DNA from: Aeromicrobium wangtongii
Lineage (GTDB): Bacteria; Actinomycetota; Actinomycetes; Propionibacteriales; Nocardioidaceae
Assembly (NCBI RefSeq): GCF_024584515.1
Contig: NZ_CP102173.1
Location: 1,550,001-1,614,000 of the forward strand
Reading direction: 5' to 3'
DNA length: 64,000 nt
Shown here: positions 44,792-53,951 of the stretch, piece after piece
Numbering within the stretch: position 1 is the stretch's first letter
How the letters are laid out: each line of letters starts with the position of its first letter
Program-made: the position numbers and the translations under genes
The notes under the pieces: model-generated
The model's database searches: none
Seen by the model: only the letters and a program-made list of their open reading frames with translations
Told to the model about the DNA's origin: nothing

Positions 44792-45816
44792 TGCGGGACC
44801 TCGTCGTCGCGGGCGGAGGGCCGGTCGGACTCATCACGGCCCTGTTCGCGGCGCGCGCGGGCCTGGACGTCGTGGTGCGTGAACCGCGCCGGGGCCCGGT
44901 CGACAAGGCGTGCGGGGAAGGGCTCATGCCGGGGGCGGTGGCCGGCCTCCAGGAGCTCGGTGTCGAGCTGTGGGGACGTCCGCTCGCCGGCATCCGCTAC
45001 CTGGATGCGACGCGTTCGGCCGAGGCGCCGTTCCGCCACGGCACGGGCATGGGGGTCAGGCGGACGGCGCTGCACGCCGCGCTGACCGAGGCGGTCGCCG
45101 CCGCTGGCGTCGAGGTGGAGCAGGCGGCGGTCCGGGACGTCCAGGATCGTGGCGATCACGTGCTGGCCGACGGCACGCCCGCCCGGTACCTGATCGCTGC
45201 GGACGGTCTGCACTCGCCGACCCGGCGGGCGCTGGGGCTGGACGGAGTCAGCCGCATGCCGCAGCGGTACGCGCAGCGCGCGCACGCGTCGATCGAACCG
45301 TGGACCGACCTCGTCGAGGTGCACTGGGCGCAGTCGGGGGAGGCATACGTGACGCCGACCGCCGACGGCCAGGTCGGCGTGGCGATCCTGACGCGTCAGC
45401 GGGGCAGGAGCTTCCACGACCTGCTCGCCGACCACCCGGGGCTGGTCGAGCGCCTCGCCGGTGCACCGCTGGGCCGCGTCAAGGGTGCCGGTCCGTTGCG
45501 CCAGCGCGCGACCAGGCGGGTGCAGGGACAGGTGCTGCTGGTCGGCGACGCGGCCGGCTACGTCGACGCGCTGACCGGCGAGGGGATCGCGCTGGGTCTC
45601 GCGCAGGCCAGGGCCGCGATCGCCGCCGTGCTCGCCGCCGACCCGGAGCGCTACGAGCAGGACTGGCGACGGCTCACCTGGCGCCACGACCTGATGACCG
45701 CGGCCCTGGTGACGGCGAGCCGGGCGTCCCTCGTCCGCTCCGGCATCGTCCCGGCAGCACGACGGCTCCCGGCGGTGTTCGGCTGGGCGGTCGACCAGCT
45801 CGCCCGACCCGCCTGA
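44791..45816 (+). CDS. FAD-dependent oxidoreductase (SrsC-like hydroxylase)
   Basis: This 341-residue flavoprotein of the UbiH/geranylgeranyl-reductase class has the Rossmann start VVAGGGPVGLITALFAARAG, the conserved KACGEGLMPG, the DG motif AADGLHSPTRRA and the FAD-ribityl motif VGDAAGYVDALTGEGI near residue 250. In srs-type operons it hydroxylates the ring to a quinol/quinone. Its stop is followed by a convergent PLP-enzyme gene after 41 bp. Confidence 0.9.
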   Translation: MRDLVVAGGGPVGLITALFAARAGLDVVVREPRRGPVDKACGEGLMPGAVAGLQELGVELWGRPLAGIRYLDATRSAEAPFRHGTGMGVRRTALHAALTEAVAAAGVEVEQAAVRDVQDRGDHVLADGTPARYLIAADGLHSPTRRALGLDGVSRMPQRYAQRAHASIEPWTDLVEVHWAQSGEAYVTPTADGQVGVAILTRQRGRSFHDLLADHPGLVERLAGAPLGRVKGAGPLRQRATRRVQGQVLLVGDAAGYVDALTGEGIALGLAQARAAIAAVLAADPERYEQDWRRLTWRHDLMTAALVTASRASLVRSGIVPAARRLPAVFGWAVDQLARPA

Positions 45817-45857
45817 GCGCGCCCGAGGACGCTCGCGACGGCTGGTCGTCGGCGGGG

Positions 45858-46781
45858 CTAGAACGCCTCGTGGCCGAACAGGCCGGGAAGCCCGCCGGTG
45901 TGCAGGAAGACGGTCCTGTCGCCGGGCCGGATCCCTCCCGAGGCGACGGCCGAGACGAGACCGGCCATGGCACGTCCGGAGTAGGTCGGGTCGAGGATGA
46001 GTCCTTCGGTGCGGGCGGCGCGAGACAGCGCGGCACGCGTCGACTCGGCCAGGTGCTCGTACCCCTGCCCGACCTGCCCTCCGTCGATGCGCAGCGAGTC
46101 CGCGGCGCCCTGGGTGCCGGACCGCATCCCCTCCATCAGGGCGTGGACGGTGCGGCGGGCGTCGGGCACGGCGCCGGTGTCCACGCCCAGGACCCGTTCC
46201 GCACCGAGGGCTGTGACGAGTCCGGCCATGGTTCCACCTGATCCGACGGCGACGACGACGTGGCGGACGTCGGGCACCTGGTCGAGCACCTCCTGGCCGG
46301 CGCGCACGTACGCCTCGGCGCTCGCAGGGCTCGAGCCGCCGAACGGGATGCGATGGACTCGCCCTCGGCTTCGGTCGTGCTCGACCTCGTCCGCGACGGC
46401 CTCGGGCGGCCGGCGCCCGGACCAGATGATCTCCGCCCCGAAGAGGCGGTCGAGCAGGACGTTGCCCCGCTCGGTCTCGGGCGCATGACCCTGGAGCACC
46501 AGGACGACCGGCAGGCCGACCCGCGCGCCCGCCGCGGCCGTGAGCCGGGCGTGGTTGCTCTGGGCTGCTCCGGTGGTGACCACCACGTCCGCCGCGGCAT
46601 CCAGGGCCTGCCCCATCGTCACCTGCAGCTTGCGGACCTTGTTGCCGCCCCCGCCGAGCCCCATCAGGTCGTCGCGCTTGACGAGCAGATCGTCGGCGTC
46701 GAGGCCGAGGTCCACCGCGAGCCTCGGTGCGGCGTCGATGGGGGTGGGGCCGTTCATGAACCCTGCCGTGCCGTTGCTCAT
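45858..46781 (-). CDS. ACC deaminase/D-cysteine desulfhydrase-family PLP enzyme
   Basis: This 307-residue fold-type II PLP enzyme has KRDDLMGLGGGGNKVRKLQ; the PLP lysine is in GGNKVRKL near residue 46. It also shows TGAAQSNHARLTAAAG (substrate serine/asparagine) and VAVGSGGTMAGL. It could be 1-aminocyclopropane-1-carboxylate deaminase, D-cysteine desulfhydrase or a related beta-eliminase. ATG 46781 is the start that leaves a short N-terminus. It is divergent from a DUF6629 membrane protein. Confidence 0.88.
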   Translation of the reverse strand: MSNGTAGFMNGPTPIDAAPRLAVDLGLDADDLLVKRDDLMGLGGGGNKVRKLQVTMGQALDAAADVVVTTGAAQSNHARLTAAAGARVGLPVVLVLQGHAPETERGNVLLDRLFGAEIIWSGRRPPEAVADEVEHDRSRGRVHRIPFGGSSPASAEAYVRAGQEVLDQVPDVRHVVVAVGSGGTMAGLVTALGAERVLGVDTGAVPDARRTVHALMEGMRSGTQGAADSLRIDGGQVGQGYEHLAESTRAALSRAARTEGLILDPTYSGRAMAGLVSAVASGGIRPGDRTVFLHTGGLPGLFGHEAF

Positions 46782-46881
46782 GTGTCTCCCTGTCGTGGGG
46801 GCTGCCAACTCTAGCCCGGCGGAGCCCACAGATGGCTGACGGAACGTAGGCTGAGGTTCTACCCACAGAGAGCCGGCTGCC

Positions 46882-47574
46882 ATGTGCTTCTCCACCGAGG
46901 CCGATGTGGTCGCAGGGATCGCCCTGCTGCCCGTGGCAGCACTGTCGCTGCGCGAGGTCCGCCACGTGCGGGAGCTGCCATTCGCCGCGCTACCGCTGCT
47001 GTTCGCCGCCCATCAGCTCACCGAGGCCATCGTCTGGGCGGGATTCGACGGTGACGTGTCGTCGAGCGTCCAGAAGGTCGCGGCGATGGTCTACGTGGTC
47101 TTCGCCTTCTCGGTGCTGCCGACGCTGGTCCCGGCCGCCGTGCTGCTCCTGGAGCCGAGGGGCGCCCGGCTGCGGGTGTCACCCTTCGTCGTCCTCGGCC
47201 TGGTGGTCTCTGCCCAGCTGACCTACTTCGTGCTCAACGGCCCGGTCTCCGTCGAGGAGCACAACCATGCCGTGGAGTACCACGTGGGCCTGCAGAACGG
47301 CACGTTCTGGGCCGTGCTCTACATCGTTGCCGTGATCGGTCCGTCGCTGTTGTCGGGATACCCGTCCATCGTGGCCTTCGGTCTGCTCAACCTGGTCGGG
47401 CTGACACTGGTCGCCGTCCTGTACCGCGAGGCGTTCGCCTCGATCTGGTGCGTGGTGGCGGCCCTCCTGTCGGTGCTGGTGCTGGTGCACATGTATCTCC
47501 GTAGACGTCTGCCCGACCCGCACAGGCTTCACGGACAACCGCTCGAGCCGTCGCCTGATCCGGCGAACCGTTAA
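46882..47574 (+). CDS. DUF6629-like membrane protein
   Basis: This 230-residue membrane protein starts MCFSTEADVVAG, the recognisable N-terminus of the DUF6629 group. It has seven hydrophobic segments and an internal QLTEAIVW and HNHAVEYHVG. Function is unknown. The stop is 38 bp before the LAL regulator. Confidence 0.75.
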   Translation: MCFSTEADVVAGIALLPVAALSLREVRHVRELPFAALPLLFAAHQLTEAIVWAGFDGDVSSSVQKVAAMVYVVFAFSVLPTLVPAAVLLLEPRGARLRVSPFVVLGLVVSAQLTYFVLNGPVSVEEHNHAVEYHVGLQNGTFWAVLYIVAVIGPSLLSGYPSIVAFGLLNLVGLTLVAVLYREAFASIWCVVAALLSVLVLVHMYLRRRLPDPHRLHGQPLEPSPDPANR

Positions 47575-47611
47575 GTGAAGGGGTGTCCCATAGCCGGGCC
47601 CGGCCCCTACG

Positions 47612-50326
47612 ATGCGAGCCATGGTCCCCACCAACCGGCTCATCGGGCGGTCGCGAGAGATCGACTGGCTCTCGTCGGTGCTGTCCGGCGGCTGGCGGGC
47701 CGCGGTCGCGGAGGGCGACGCCGGCGTGGGCAAGACAGCGCTCCTGGACGAGCTGGAGCGACATGGCCGAGCCGACGGGTGGACGGTGGTGCGGCTCCAG
47801 TGCGTGGAGGCGGAGCGCGGATTCCCGTACGCTGCTCTCGACCGGATCCTGCGACCGCTCAAGGCCTACGTCCAGGCGCTGGCCGATCACCAACGCATGG
47901 CCGTCGAGGTGGTGCTCGGACGCAGGACCGGTGATGCTCCCGCCGTCATCGCGCTGGGCACAGCCGTCCTGGACCTGCTCGTGCTGGCAGGTGAGGACTC
48001 GCCGCGTCTGCTCATCGTCGACGACGCGCACTGGATCGACACAGCGAGCGGCGAGGTGCTGATGTTCGTGGCGCGCCGGCTCAGCGACGCCCGGGCGTCG
48101 ATCGCCCTGGGGTTGCGCACCGGCGAGCCGACCGACCTCGACGTGGCCGGCATCGAGCACCTCGAGCTGTCGCCGCTCGACCCGGCGAGCGCGGCCGAGC
48201 TGCTCGACGCTCATCACCCCACCCTGTCCTCTGCGCTGCGGGCCGAGGTGCTCCGGTGGGCGGTGGGCAATCCGTTGGCGCTCGCCGAGCTGCCGGCTTC
48301 ACTGGCGGCCGGCTCGACAACGGTCGCGAGGCCCGAGCTGCCGCTGCCACGACGACTCGAGCGGGCGTACGCCCAGCGTCTGGGGCGCTTGCCGCGGGAT
48401 GAGCGAGACGCCCTGCTGCTCCTGGCGCTGGACGGGATGGCAGAGGCGATCGGGGATCACGGCTTGGCACACGGGCTCGACGGAGCCCGCACCGCCGGGC
48501 TCGTCGACGTCCACCCGTCGGACGGTCGACTGTCATTTCGTCACCCCTTGGTGCGGTCCGCGGTCGTCGGTGCGGCGTCGTCGGGGCAGGTGCGGACCGC
48601 GCACCTGCATCTTGCCGAGGTCCGCGCGAGCGATCCGCTGCGACGAGCCCACCACCTGGCGTCGGCCACGATCGAGCCCGACGAGGAGGTCGCACTCGTC
48701 GTGCAGAGGGGCGCCGAGCACGCCGCCCGGCGTGGTGGAGCCACCGTCGCGGTCAAGCTGCTGGTCCGTGCCGCGGCGTTGAGCGAGCATCCGGACGTTC
48801 GGGAGCGACGCCTCGCCGACGCCGCCTTCGTCGCCACCAGCGCGGGTCTGCTCGATGACGCCGCGGCGCTGCTCGGCCAGCTGGACCGGATCAGCGGCGA
48901 GCTGACCTCTCCGTCGGCGGTGCTCACCGACGCCTATCTGCGGCTGTTCCGTGGGGGTGCGGCTGTGCCGACGCACCGCATGGTGCTGGCCACAGTGCGA
49001 CGGCACGGCCATGACGTGGACGACGAGACTCTCGATCGTCTCATCAACGTGCTGCTGATGATCACCATGTACTCCGCCGATCCGGCCCTGTGGGCACAGA
49101 CCGAGTCTCTGATCGATGAGCACGCCGAGCGGCTCGGGCCGGTGAGCTTGCTCGTGCGCGAGATCGGGGGACACCTGCTGAGTCACGCAGACGGTGCCCG
49201 CGACCGCGTGGCCGAGGCGTTCACCCTGCCCGGCCACGACCCATTGGACGTGGTCATGTTGGCGCTCTGCGCCTTCTGGGTCGACTCGCTGGGAGAGCAC
49301 CGCTCATACCTGGAGCGGATGGTCGACAGGGAGGTCGCGGCCGGCGCCCGGTCCGACGCGATGGCGCTGCTGCACTTCACGCTCCTCAGCCAGACGGACG
49401 CAGGGCTCTGGGACGACGCTGCGACGACGTTCGCCCGCGGTGTGGAGCTGAGCACCGAGCTCGGATTCGAGATGTTCACCTATCTCTACCGCGCGTTCTA
49501 CGCTCGCGTCCTGGCTCAGCGCGGTGACATCGAGGCAGCCCGCGAGCTGGCGTTCTCGGTCGACGCGTGGGCCCGCCCACGGGGACTCGGGGTCATGCTT
49601 CATCACGTGGAAGGTGCCGCGCTGGCCGGCCTGCTCGCGGTCGGTGAGTACCACCGGGCATGGGGTTTCGCCATCGGCCTCGGCGCGCCCGGCTCCTTCC
49701 CGCCGTACGTCCATGAGTCGTTCCGTTGCCTGCTCGACGTCGTCGAGGCCGGGATGGCGACGGGCCACGCCGACGAGGCGCGCCGGCACGCGCTGGCGGC
49801 GGATGCTCAGGGCGTGCGGGCCGTGTCACCGCGGATGGACATGCTGACGACAGCTGTTCTGGCGATCACCGACATCACTGCCGAGGCGGACCGGTTGTTC
49901 ACGATCGCGTCCGCACACCCGGCCGCGCCGGCTTTCCCGTTCGACCAGGCCCGGATCAGTCTGGCCCACGGCAGGTGGTTGCGGCGTCACGGCGACCTGC
50001 GCCGCGCACGGGTCGCCTTGACCCGTGCGGTCGACCAGTTCGACCGTCTGGGCACCCCGCCGTGGGCGGAGCGTGCGGCGCACGAGCGGTCGTTGGCGGG
50101 ATCCTCCGGTGGGGAGGCTGACGACCGCCTCCGCCACCTGACGGAGCAGGAGCTGCGCATCGCCGAGCTCGCCGCGACCGGGTTGAGCAACAAGGAGATC
50201 GGTGCTCGGCTCTACCTGTCCCCGCGCACGGTGGGCACGCACCTCTACCGCATCTTCCCCAAGCTGGACATCACCTCCCGCGCCGCGCTGCGCGACGCAT
50301 TGGCAGAGGCCAAGTCCGACGAGTGA
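47612..50326 (+). CDS. LuxR-family large ATP-binding regulator (LAL)
   Basis: This 904-residue regulator has an N-terminal AAA/STAND ATPase with Walker A EGDAGVGKTAL near residue 35 and Walker B LLIVDDAHWID near residue 134. A long TPR-like helical middle (about 350-800) leads to a C-terminal LuxR helix-turn-helix (ATGLSNKEIGARLYLSPRTVG). LALs usually activate secondary or carbohydrate metabolism. It lies upstream of two hydrolases, the nearest 121 bp away. An inverted repeat sits right at its stop. ATG 47612 is used; ATG 47621 is equally possible. Confidence 0.9.
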   Translation: MRAMVPTNRLIGRSREIDWLSSVLSGGWRAAVAEGDAGVGKTALLDELERHGRADGWTVVRLQCVEAERGFPYAALDRILRPLKAYVQALADHQRMAVEVVLGRRTGDAPAVIALGTAVLDLLVLAGEDSPRLLIVDDAHWIDTASGEVLMFVARRLSDARASIALGLRTGEPTDLDVAGIEHLELSPLDPASAAELLDAHHPTLSSALRAEVLRWAVGNPLALAELPASLAAGSTTVARPELPLPRRLERAYAQRLGRLPRDERDALLLLALDGMAEAIGDHGLAHGLDGARTAGLVDVHPSDGRLSFRHPLVRSAVVGAASSGQVRTAHLHLAEVRASDPLRRAHHLASATIEPDEEVALVVQRGAEHAARRGGATVAVKLLVRAAALSEHPDVRERRLADAAFVATSAGLLDDAAALLGQLDRISGELTSPSAVLTDAYLRLFRGGAAVPTHRMVLATVRRHGHDVDDETLDRLINVLLMITMYSADPALWAQTESLIDEHAERLGPVSLLVREIGGHLLSHADGARDRVAEAFTLPGHDPLDVVMLALCAFWVDSLGEHRSYLERMVDREVAAGARSDAMALLHFTLLSQTDAGLWDDAATTFARGVELSTELGFEMFTYLYRAFYARVLAQRGDIEAARELAFSVDAWARPRGLGVMLHHVEGAALAGLLAVGEYHRAWGFAIGLGAPGSFPPYVHESFRCLLDVVEAGMATGHADEARRHALAADAQGVRAVSPRMDMLTTAVLAITDITAEADRLFTIASAHPAAPAFPFDQARISLAHGRWLRRHGDLRRARVALTRAVDQFDRLGTPPWAERAAHERSLAGSSGGEADDRLRHLTEQELRIAELAATGLSNKEIGARLYLSPRTVGTHLYRIFPKLDITSRAALRDALAEAKSDE

Positions 50327-50344
50327 CGTACGCATGTACGTCAC
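50323..50344. promoter_or_regulatory. Inverted repeat at the LAL stop
   Basis: GTGACGTAC-GCAT-GTACGTCAC is a perfect 9-bp-arm repeat covering the LAL stop codon, about 100 bp before the chloroperoxidase-like gene. It is either an operator for that gene or a weak terminator; the low arm GC favours operator. Confidence 0.45.
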
Positions 50345-50446
50345 CAGGTGAAGTCATCTGACCGACCGCGACGGCGCTGTGTCCCGCCAACGTTGATGAC
50401 GAGCCGGAACACCCCGGCTCGCCAGAGACGGAATCGAGACACGAAC

Positions 50447-51280
50447 ATGCCGATGCTGACTGTGGGCGCCGAGAACGGTGCGCCCGTCGAGCTCTACTAC
50501 GAGGTGCAGGGCAGGGGAGCCCCCGTCGTGCTGATCCACGGATGGCCGTTGAGCGGCCGATCCTGGGAGAAGCAGGTCGTCGCCCTGGTCGAGGCCGGCT
50601 ACCAGGCCATCACCTACGACCGTCGCGGGTTCGGGCGGTCCACACCCACCTGGGACGGCCACGACTACGACACCATCGCGGCCGACCTGGACGCCCTGCT
50701 CGTCCACCTGGACCTGACGGACGTCACGCTGGTCGGCTTCTCGGCCGGTGGCGGCGCCGTCGCTCGCTACATCGGCAGCCACGGCACCGCCCGGGTTGCC
50801 AAGGCGGTGCTGGCCAGCGCGGTGACTCCGTTCCTGCACGTCACCGATGGCAACCCCGAGGGCGGCCTGGACGACGGCACGATCGCGCACTTCGAGGCCG
50901 GCATCCGCGCCGACCGAGCGGGATTCGCCGACCAGTTCCTCACCCTGCTCTACTCCGCCGCCGGCACGTCCACCGTCAGCGAGCCGCAGCGCCTGCACGG
51001 TCGCGACCTGGCCAACGCCGCCTCGCCGCGAGCGACCCTCGCGGGACCTGACGCGTTCGGACGCACCGACTTCCGCCCCGACCTGGAGAAGTTCGACGTG
51101 CCCACGCTCGTCATCCACGGCGACTCGGACGCCGTCGTGCCCTTCCACGTCAGCGGACGGCGCGCGGCTGCTGCGATCGACGGGGCCGAACTGGTCCTCA
51201 TCGAGGGCGGCCCACACGGCATCAACGTCTCTCACGCCGACCAGTTCAACGACGCGCTGATCGGCTTCCTCGACCGCTGA
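50447..51280 (+). CDS. Alpha/beta hydrolase (non-haem chloroperoxidase type)
   Basis: This 277-residue enzyme has HGWPLSGRSWEKQ, YDRRGFGRS, nucleophile elbow GFSAGGGAV (serine) and HGDSDAVVPF with a late histidine GGPHGIN. This profile is shared by non-haem chloroperoxidases, arylesterases and perhydrolases. No signal peptide. It sits downstream of the LAL and 70 bp upstream of a secreted hydrolase. Confidence 0.9.
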   Translation: MPMLTVGAENGAPVELYYEVQGRGAPVVLIHGWPLSGRSWEKQVVALVEAGYQAITYDRRGFGRSTPTWDGHDYDTIAADLDALLVHLDLTDVTLVGFSAGGGAVARYIGSHGTARVAKAVLASAVTPFLHVTDGNPEGGLDDGTIAHFEAGIRADRAGFADQFLTLLYSAAGTSTVSEPQRLHGRDLANAASPRATLAGPDAFGRTDFRPDLEKFDVPTLVIHGDSDAVVPFHVSGRRAAAAIDGAELVLIEGGPHGINVSHADQFNDALIGFLDR

Positions 51281-51350
51281 CCGGTCCGGCCCACCTTTCC
51301 CCGCAACACCCACCCACCGGCGCGTCCGCGCCACCCACAAGGAGAACACC

Positions 51351-52220
51351 ATGTCCATCCACCGCCCCCTCACACGCACCAAGATCGTGACCTCCGGCAT
51401 GGCCCTCGCGGCCGTCGTCGGCCTGAGCGCGACGGCCCCGGCGTTCGCGTCATCGTCCGGCGACTCCACCCACACGGCGGCGGCTCGCACCGCCGCCAAG
51501 CCCACCATCGTGCTGGTCCACGGTGCCTGGGCCGACTCGTCGAGTTTCGCGCCGGTCACCAAGAAGCTGCAGAAGGACGGGTACACCGTCCTCAGTGCAC
51601 CGAACCCGCTGCGTGGCCTGCGCCAGGACTCGGCCAACGTCGCGACGTTCGTCAACGCGGCCACCAAGGGCCCCGTCGTGCTCGTCGGTCACTCGTACGG
51701 AGGCAGCGTGATCACCAACGCGGCCACCAAGACGCCGCGGGTCAAGGCGCTGGTCTACGTCGACGCCTACGCACCTGCGAAGGGGGAGAGCGTCATCGAC
51801 CTGACCGGCGCCAAGCCCGGTTCGGCGTTCGCGGTGAAGGACCCGACCACGGTGTTCAACTTCGTCCCCTACGCGAACGCGCCGAAGGGTGACGTCGACG
51901 CCTACGTCAAGCCCGAGCTGTTCAAGAGCACCTTTGCCGCGAAGCTGCCCACCTCGCACACGAAGGTGCTCGCGGCGAGCCAGAGCCCGATCGCGCTGAG
52001 CGCGCTGCAGGCCCCGTCGAAGACTCCTGCCTGGAAGAAGATCAAGAGCTACTTCTTCGTCGGCACCCGCGACAAGGTGCTGCCCGCGGCCCAGCAGATC
52101 GCGATGGCCAAGCGCGCCGAGGGTGTGATCGTCACGCGCAAGGCTGACCACCTGTCGATGCTGGAGAAGCCCAAGCAGATCACGACGCTGATCGAGCGGG
52201 CCGCCCGCCACGCCAGGTAG
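51351..52220 (+). CDS. Secreted alpha/beta hydrolase
   Basis: This 289-residue exported hydrolase has a signal peptide (TRTKIVTSGMALAAVVGLSA, cleavage near AFA) and a Ser/Thr-rich start. The core has VLVHGAWADSSSF, nucleophile elbow VGHSYGGSV, and VDAYAPAKGES, close to secreted plant MeSA-esterase-like/pyrethroid hydrolases. The late catalytic region is KADHLSMLEKP. The ATG follows AAGGAGAACACC. A strong terminator follows. It is probably co-transcribed with the preceding hydrolase. Confidence 0.9.
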   Translation: MSIHRPLTRTKIVTSGMALAAVVGLSATAPAFASSSGDSTHTAAARTAAKPTIVLVHGAWADSSSFAPVTKKLQKDGYTVLSAPNPLRGLRQDSANVATFVNAATKGPVVLVGHSYGGSVITNAATKTPRVKALVYVDAYAPAKGESVIDLTGAKPGSAFAVKDPTTVFNFVPYANAPKGDVDAYVKPELFKSTFAAKLPTSHTKVLAASQSPIALSALQAPSKTPAWKKIKSYFFVGTRDKVLPAAQQIAMAKRAEGVIVTRKADHLSMLEKPKQITTLIERAARHAR

Positions 52221-52233
52221 CGGCTCCACCGGA

Positions 52234-52269
52234 GGGCTCCTGCCCGGGCGACCACCCGGGCGGGAGCCC
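52234..52269 (+). terminator. Terminator after the secreted hydrolase
   Basis: A 15-bp stem with one G-T pair (52234-52248 and 52255-52269) and a 6-nt loop, followed by TTCAT. It also marks the downstream side of the tRNA gene. Confidence 0.75.
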
Positions 52270-52309
52270 TTCATCGAGCGCCCAGCCGTCGATCCGGCGG
52301 AAGGAAGCG

Positions 52310-52383
52310 TGGAGCGGACGCGAGGATTTGAACCTCGACCCATTCCCTGGAAGGGAAGCGTGCTGCAACTACACCACGTCCGC
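52310..52383 (-). tRNA. tRNA-Gly (anticodon TCC)
   Basis: Read on the minus strand, the gene starts GCGGACG and ends CGTCCGC-T-CCA, with 7-bp acceptor arms, an anticodon loop CTTCCAG (anticodon TCC, reading GGA), a T-arm GAGG-TTCAAAT-CCTC and an encoded CCA end. Length is 71 nt plus CCA. It lies between a terminator and a secreted-protein gene on the other strand. Confidence 0.93.
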
Positions 52384-52520
52384 GACGTCAGCCGTCGAAG
52401 GCTGACCCGCCCAAGTATGGACCGTCCGGTGCCCCGCCGGCCGGGAGGGTATGACGAGTTCGTTGACAGCCTTTCGCCCGGGTTCCACACTGGGGCCAAC
52501 CCCTAGCCCATGGTGGATCC

Positions 52521-53150
52521 GTGAAACGCACGCCCGTCGTCCTCGTGGCCGTTGCCGTCGCTGGTCTGGCGACCGCCGGAATCGTCGCCGTCGTGAGCGG
52601 CGACGCAGCGGGTTCGAAGCCCGGGGGCACACCTCCTGCGGCCGCCATCGCACCCGAGGCGGAGCCGTCGCGCCAGTTCGATCGCGACACGCTGGAGCGT
52701 CAGGCGAAGGAGCAGGCCGATCAGACCGCGCAGGCGCAGGACGCGCTCGCGGACCAGGTGAGAAAGCGGGCCGATGAGCTCGGGGCGGCTGCGTCGTCGA
52801 GGCCCCACCAGCTCCAGGTGACCATCAGCGAGCAGAAGCCGTATGACGCCTACATGCCGGGGGACCGGCCGGGTCAGTGCGTGCGCGCCTCCTTGGCGCC
52901 GGCGAGCCTGGTCGTGACAGACGCCGCGGCCACGTCCTCGACCCCGCTGGCGGACCAGGCCCTGCCCGCGACGGCTCGCCTGACCCCTGGCGGCACCTGC
53001 GAGGCGCGGATGAGCGTCGAGGTGCCCAGGGCCGCGATGTACCACCTCGGGGTGGCGATCATGGGACGTGGGATCAAGGGGCCGACCGACCCCGGTGGCA
53101 CCGAGGTCCAGGCCGGAGTGAGCCCGCAGCGAGTCGTCGTGGTGGGCTGA
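52521..53150 (+). CDS. Hypothetical exported protein
   Basis: I do not recognise this 209-residue protein. It has a strong signal-anchor (KRTPVVLVAVAVAGLATAGI) and then a helical, Gln/Ala-rich region (about 55-90), possibly a coiled coil. A beta-rich C-terminal part has two cysteines (GQCVRA and GGTCEAR) that could form a disulfide outside the cell. GTG/ATG 52521 is used as the start of the signal. It precedes the GntR gene by 67 bp. Confidence 0.65.
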   Translation: MKRTPVVLVAVAVAGLATAGIVAVVSGDAAGSKPGGTPPAAAIAPEAEPSRQFDRDTLERQAKEQADQTAQAQDALADQVRKRADELGAAASSRPHQLQVTISEQKPYDAYMPGDRPGQCVRASLAPASLVVTDAAATSSTPLADQALPATARLTPGGTCEARMSVEVPRAAMYHLGVAIMGRGIKGPTDPGGTEVQAGVSPQRVVVVG

Positions 53151-53182
53151 CGTCGCCCACGTCCCGGCACGGTGGGCCCGGT

Positions 53183-53200
53183 CCGTGATTGACTTCACGG
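53183..53200. promoter_or_regulatory. Candidate operator of the hydantoinase regulator
   Basis: CCGTGA-TTGACT-TCACGG is a perfect 6-bp-arm repeat 17 bp before the GntR start codon. A TTGACT hexamer at its centre resembles a -35 element, so binding there would block the promoter. Confidence 0.45.
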
Positions 53201-53216
53201 GAACGGAAGGACGTGC

Positions 53217-53924
53217 ATGACCAAGGGGAAGCTTCCCGCCTACGAAGTCGTGGCGGCAGAGATCCGGCAACGGATCCTCTCCGGTGAGTTCGCGCCGGGA
53301 GAGCGGCTGCCCAGCGAGGCCGAGCTGATCGAGTCGTCGGGCAACAGCCGCAGCACGATCCGCGAGGCGATGCGCACGCTGGCCAGTGAGAACCTGGTCT
53401 ACACGACCCGTGGGACGACCGGCGGCACCTTCGTGGCCAGCCCGGACGTCGCAGCCATCACCTCGCACCTCGAGAACAGCGTGACCCTCATGGCCGCCGC
53501 GCTGTCGGTCACCGTCGAGCAGCTGATGGACGTGCGCCAGCTCACCGAGGTCCATGCGGCAGGACGCGCGGCGCACCACCGGACCGAGGAGCAGATGGCC
53601 ACGATGCGCCGATCCGTCGACTCGGCCGCCCTCGAGACCGACTACGCCGGCCACCAGGACTTCCACATGCAGATCCTGCACGCGTCCGGCAACCCCATGC
53701 TCGAGCTGGTGTGCGCGCCCGTCTTCCGGGTGCTCAGTCGTCGGTTCGTGGCGGACCGGGCGGCGGCGGACTTCTGGGAGGCCTCGCAGGCCGAGCACCG
53801 CGCGATCATGGCGGCCATCGAGTCGCAGGACTCGCTGACCGCCATGTCGCTGATGCAGCGGCACCTGCACCGCATCGAGGACGCGTACAAGGAGATGGAG
53901 CTGCTCACCAGCCCGGTGAGCTGA
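53217..53924 (+). CDS. FadR-subfamily GntR regulator (hydantoinase-linked)
   Basis: This 235-residue regulator has an N-terminal winged helix (GEFAPGERLPSEAELIESS, then SRSTIREAMRTL) and a C-terminal FCD domain with HQDFHMQILHASGNP. It ends 28 bp from the convergent amidase-hyuB-hyuA operon, and is the natural candidate for its control. Its ATG follows GGAAGGACGTGC. Confidence 0.88.
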   Translation: MTKGKLPAYEVVAAEIRQRILSGEFAPGERLPSEAELIESSGNSRSTIREAMRTLASENLVYTTRGTTGGTFVASPDVAAITSHLENSVTLMAAALSVTVEQLMDVRQLTEVHAAGRAAHHRTEEQMATMRRSVDSAALETDYAGHQDFHMQILHASGNPMLELVCAPVFRVLSRRFVADRAAADFWEASQAEHRAIMAAIESQDSLTAMSLMQRHLHRIEDAYKEMELLTSPVS

Positions 53925-53951
53925 ACCCCACGTCCGTGCCGCTCCGGGCGC

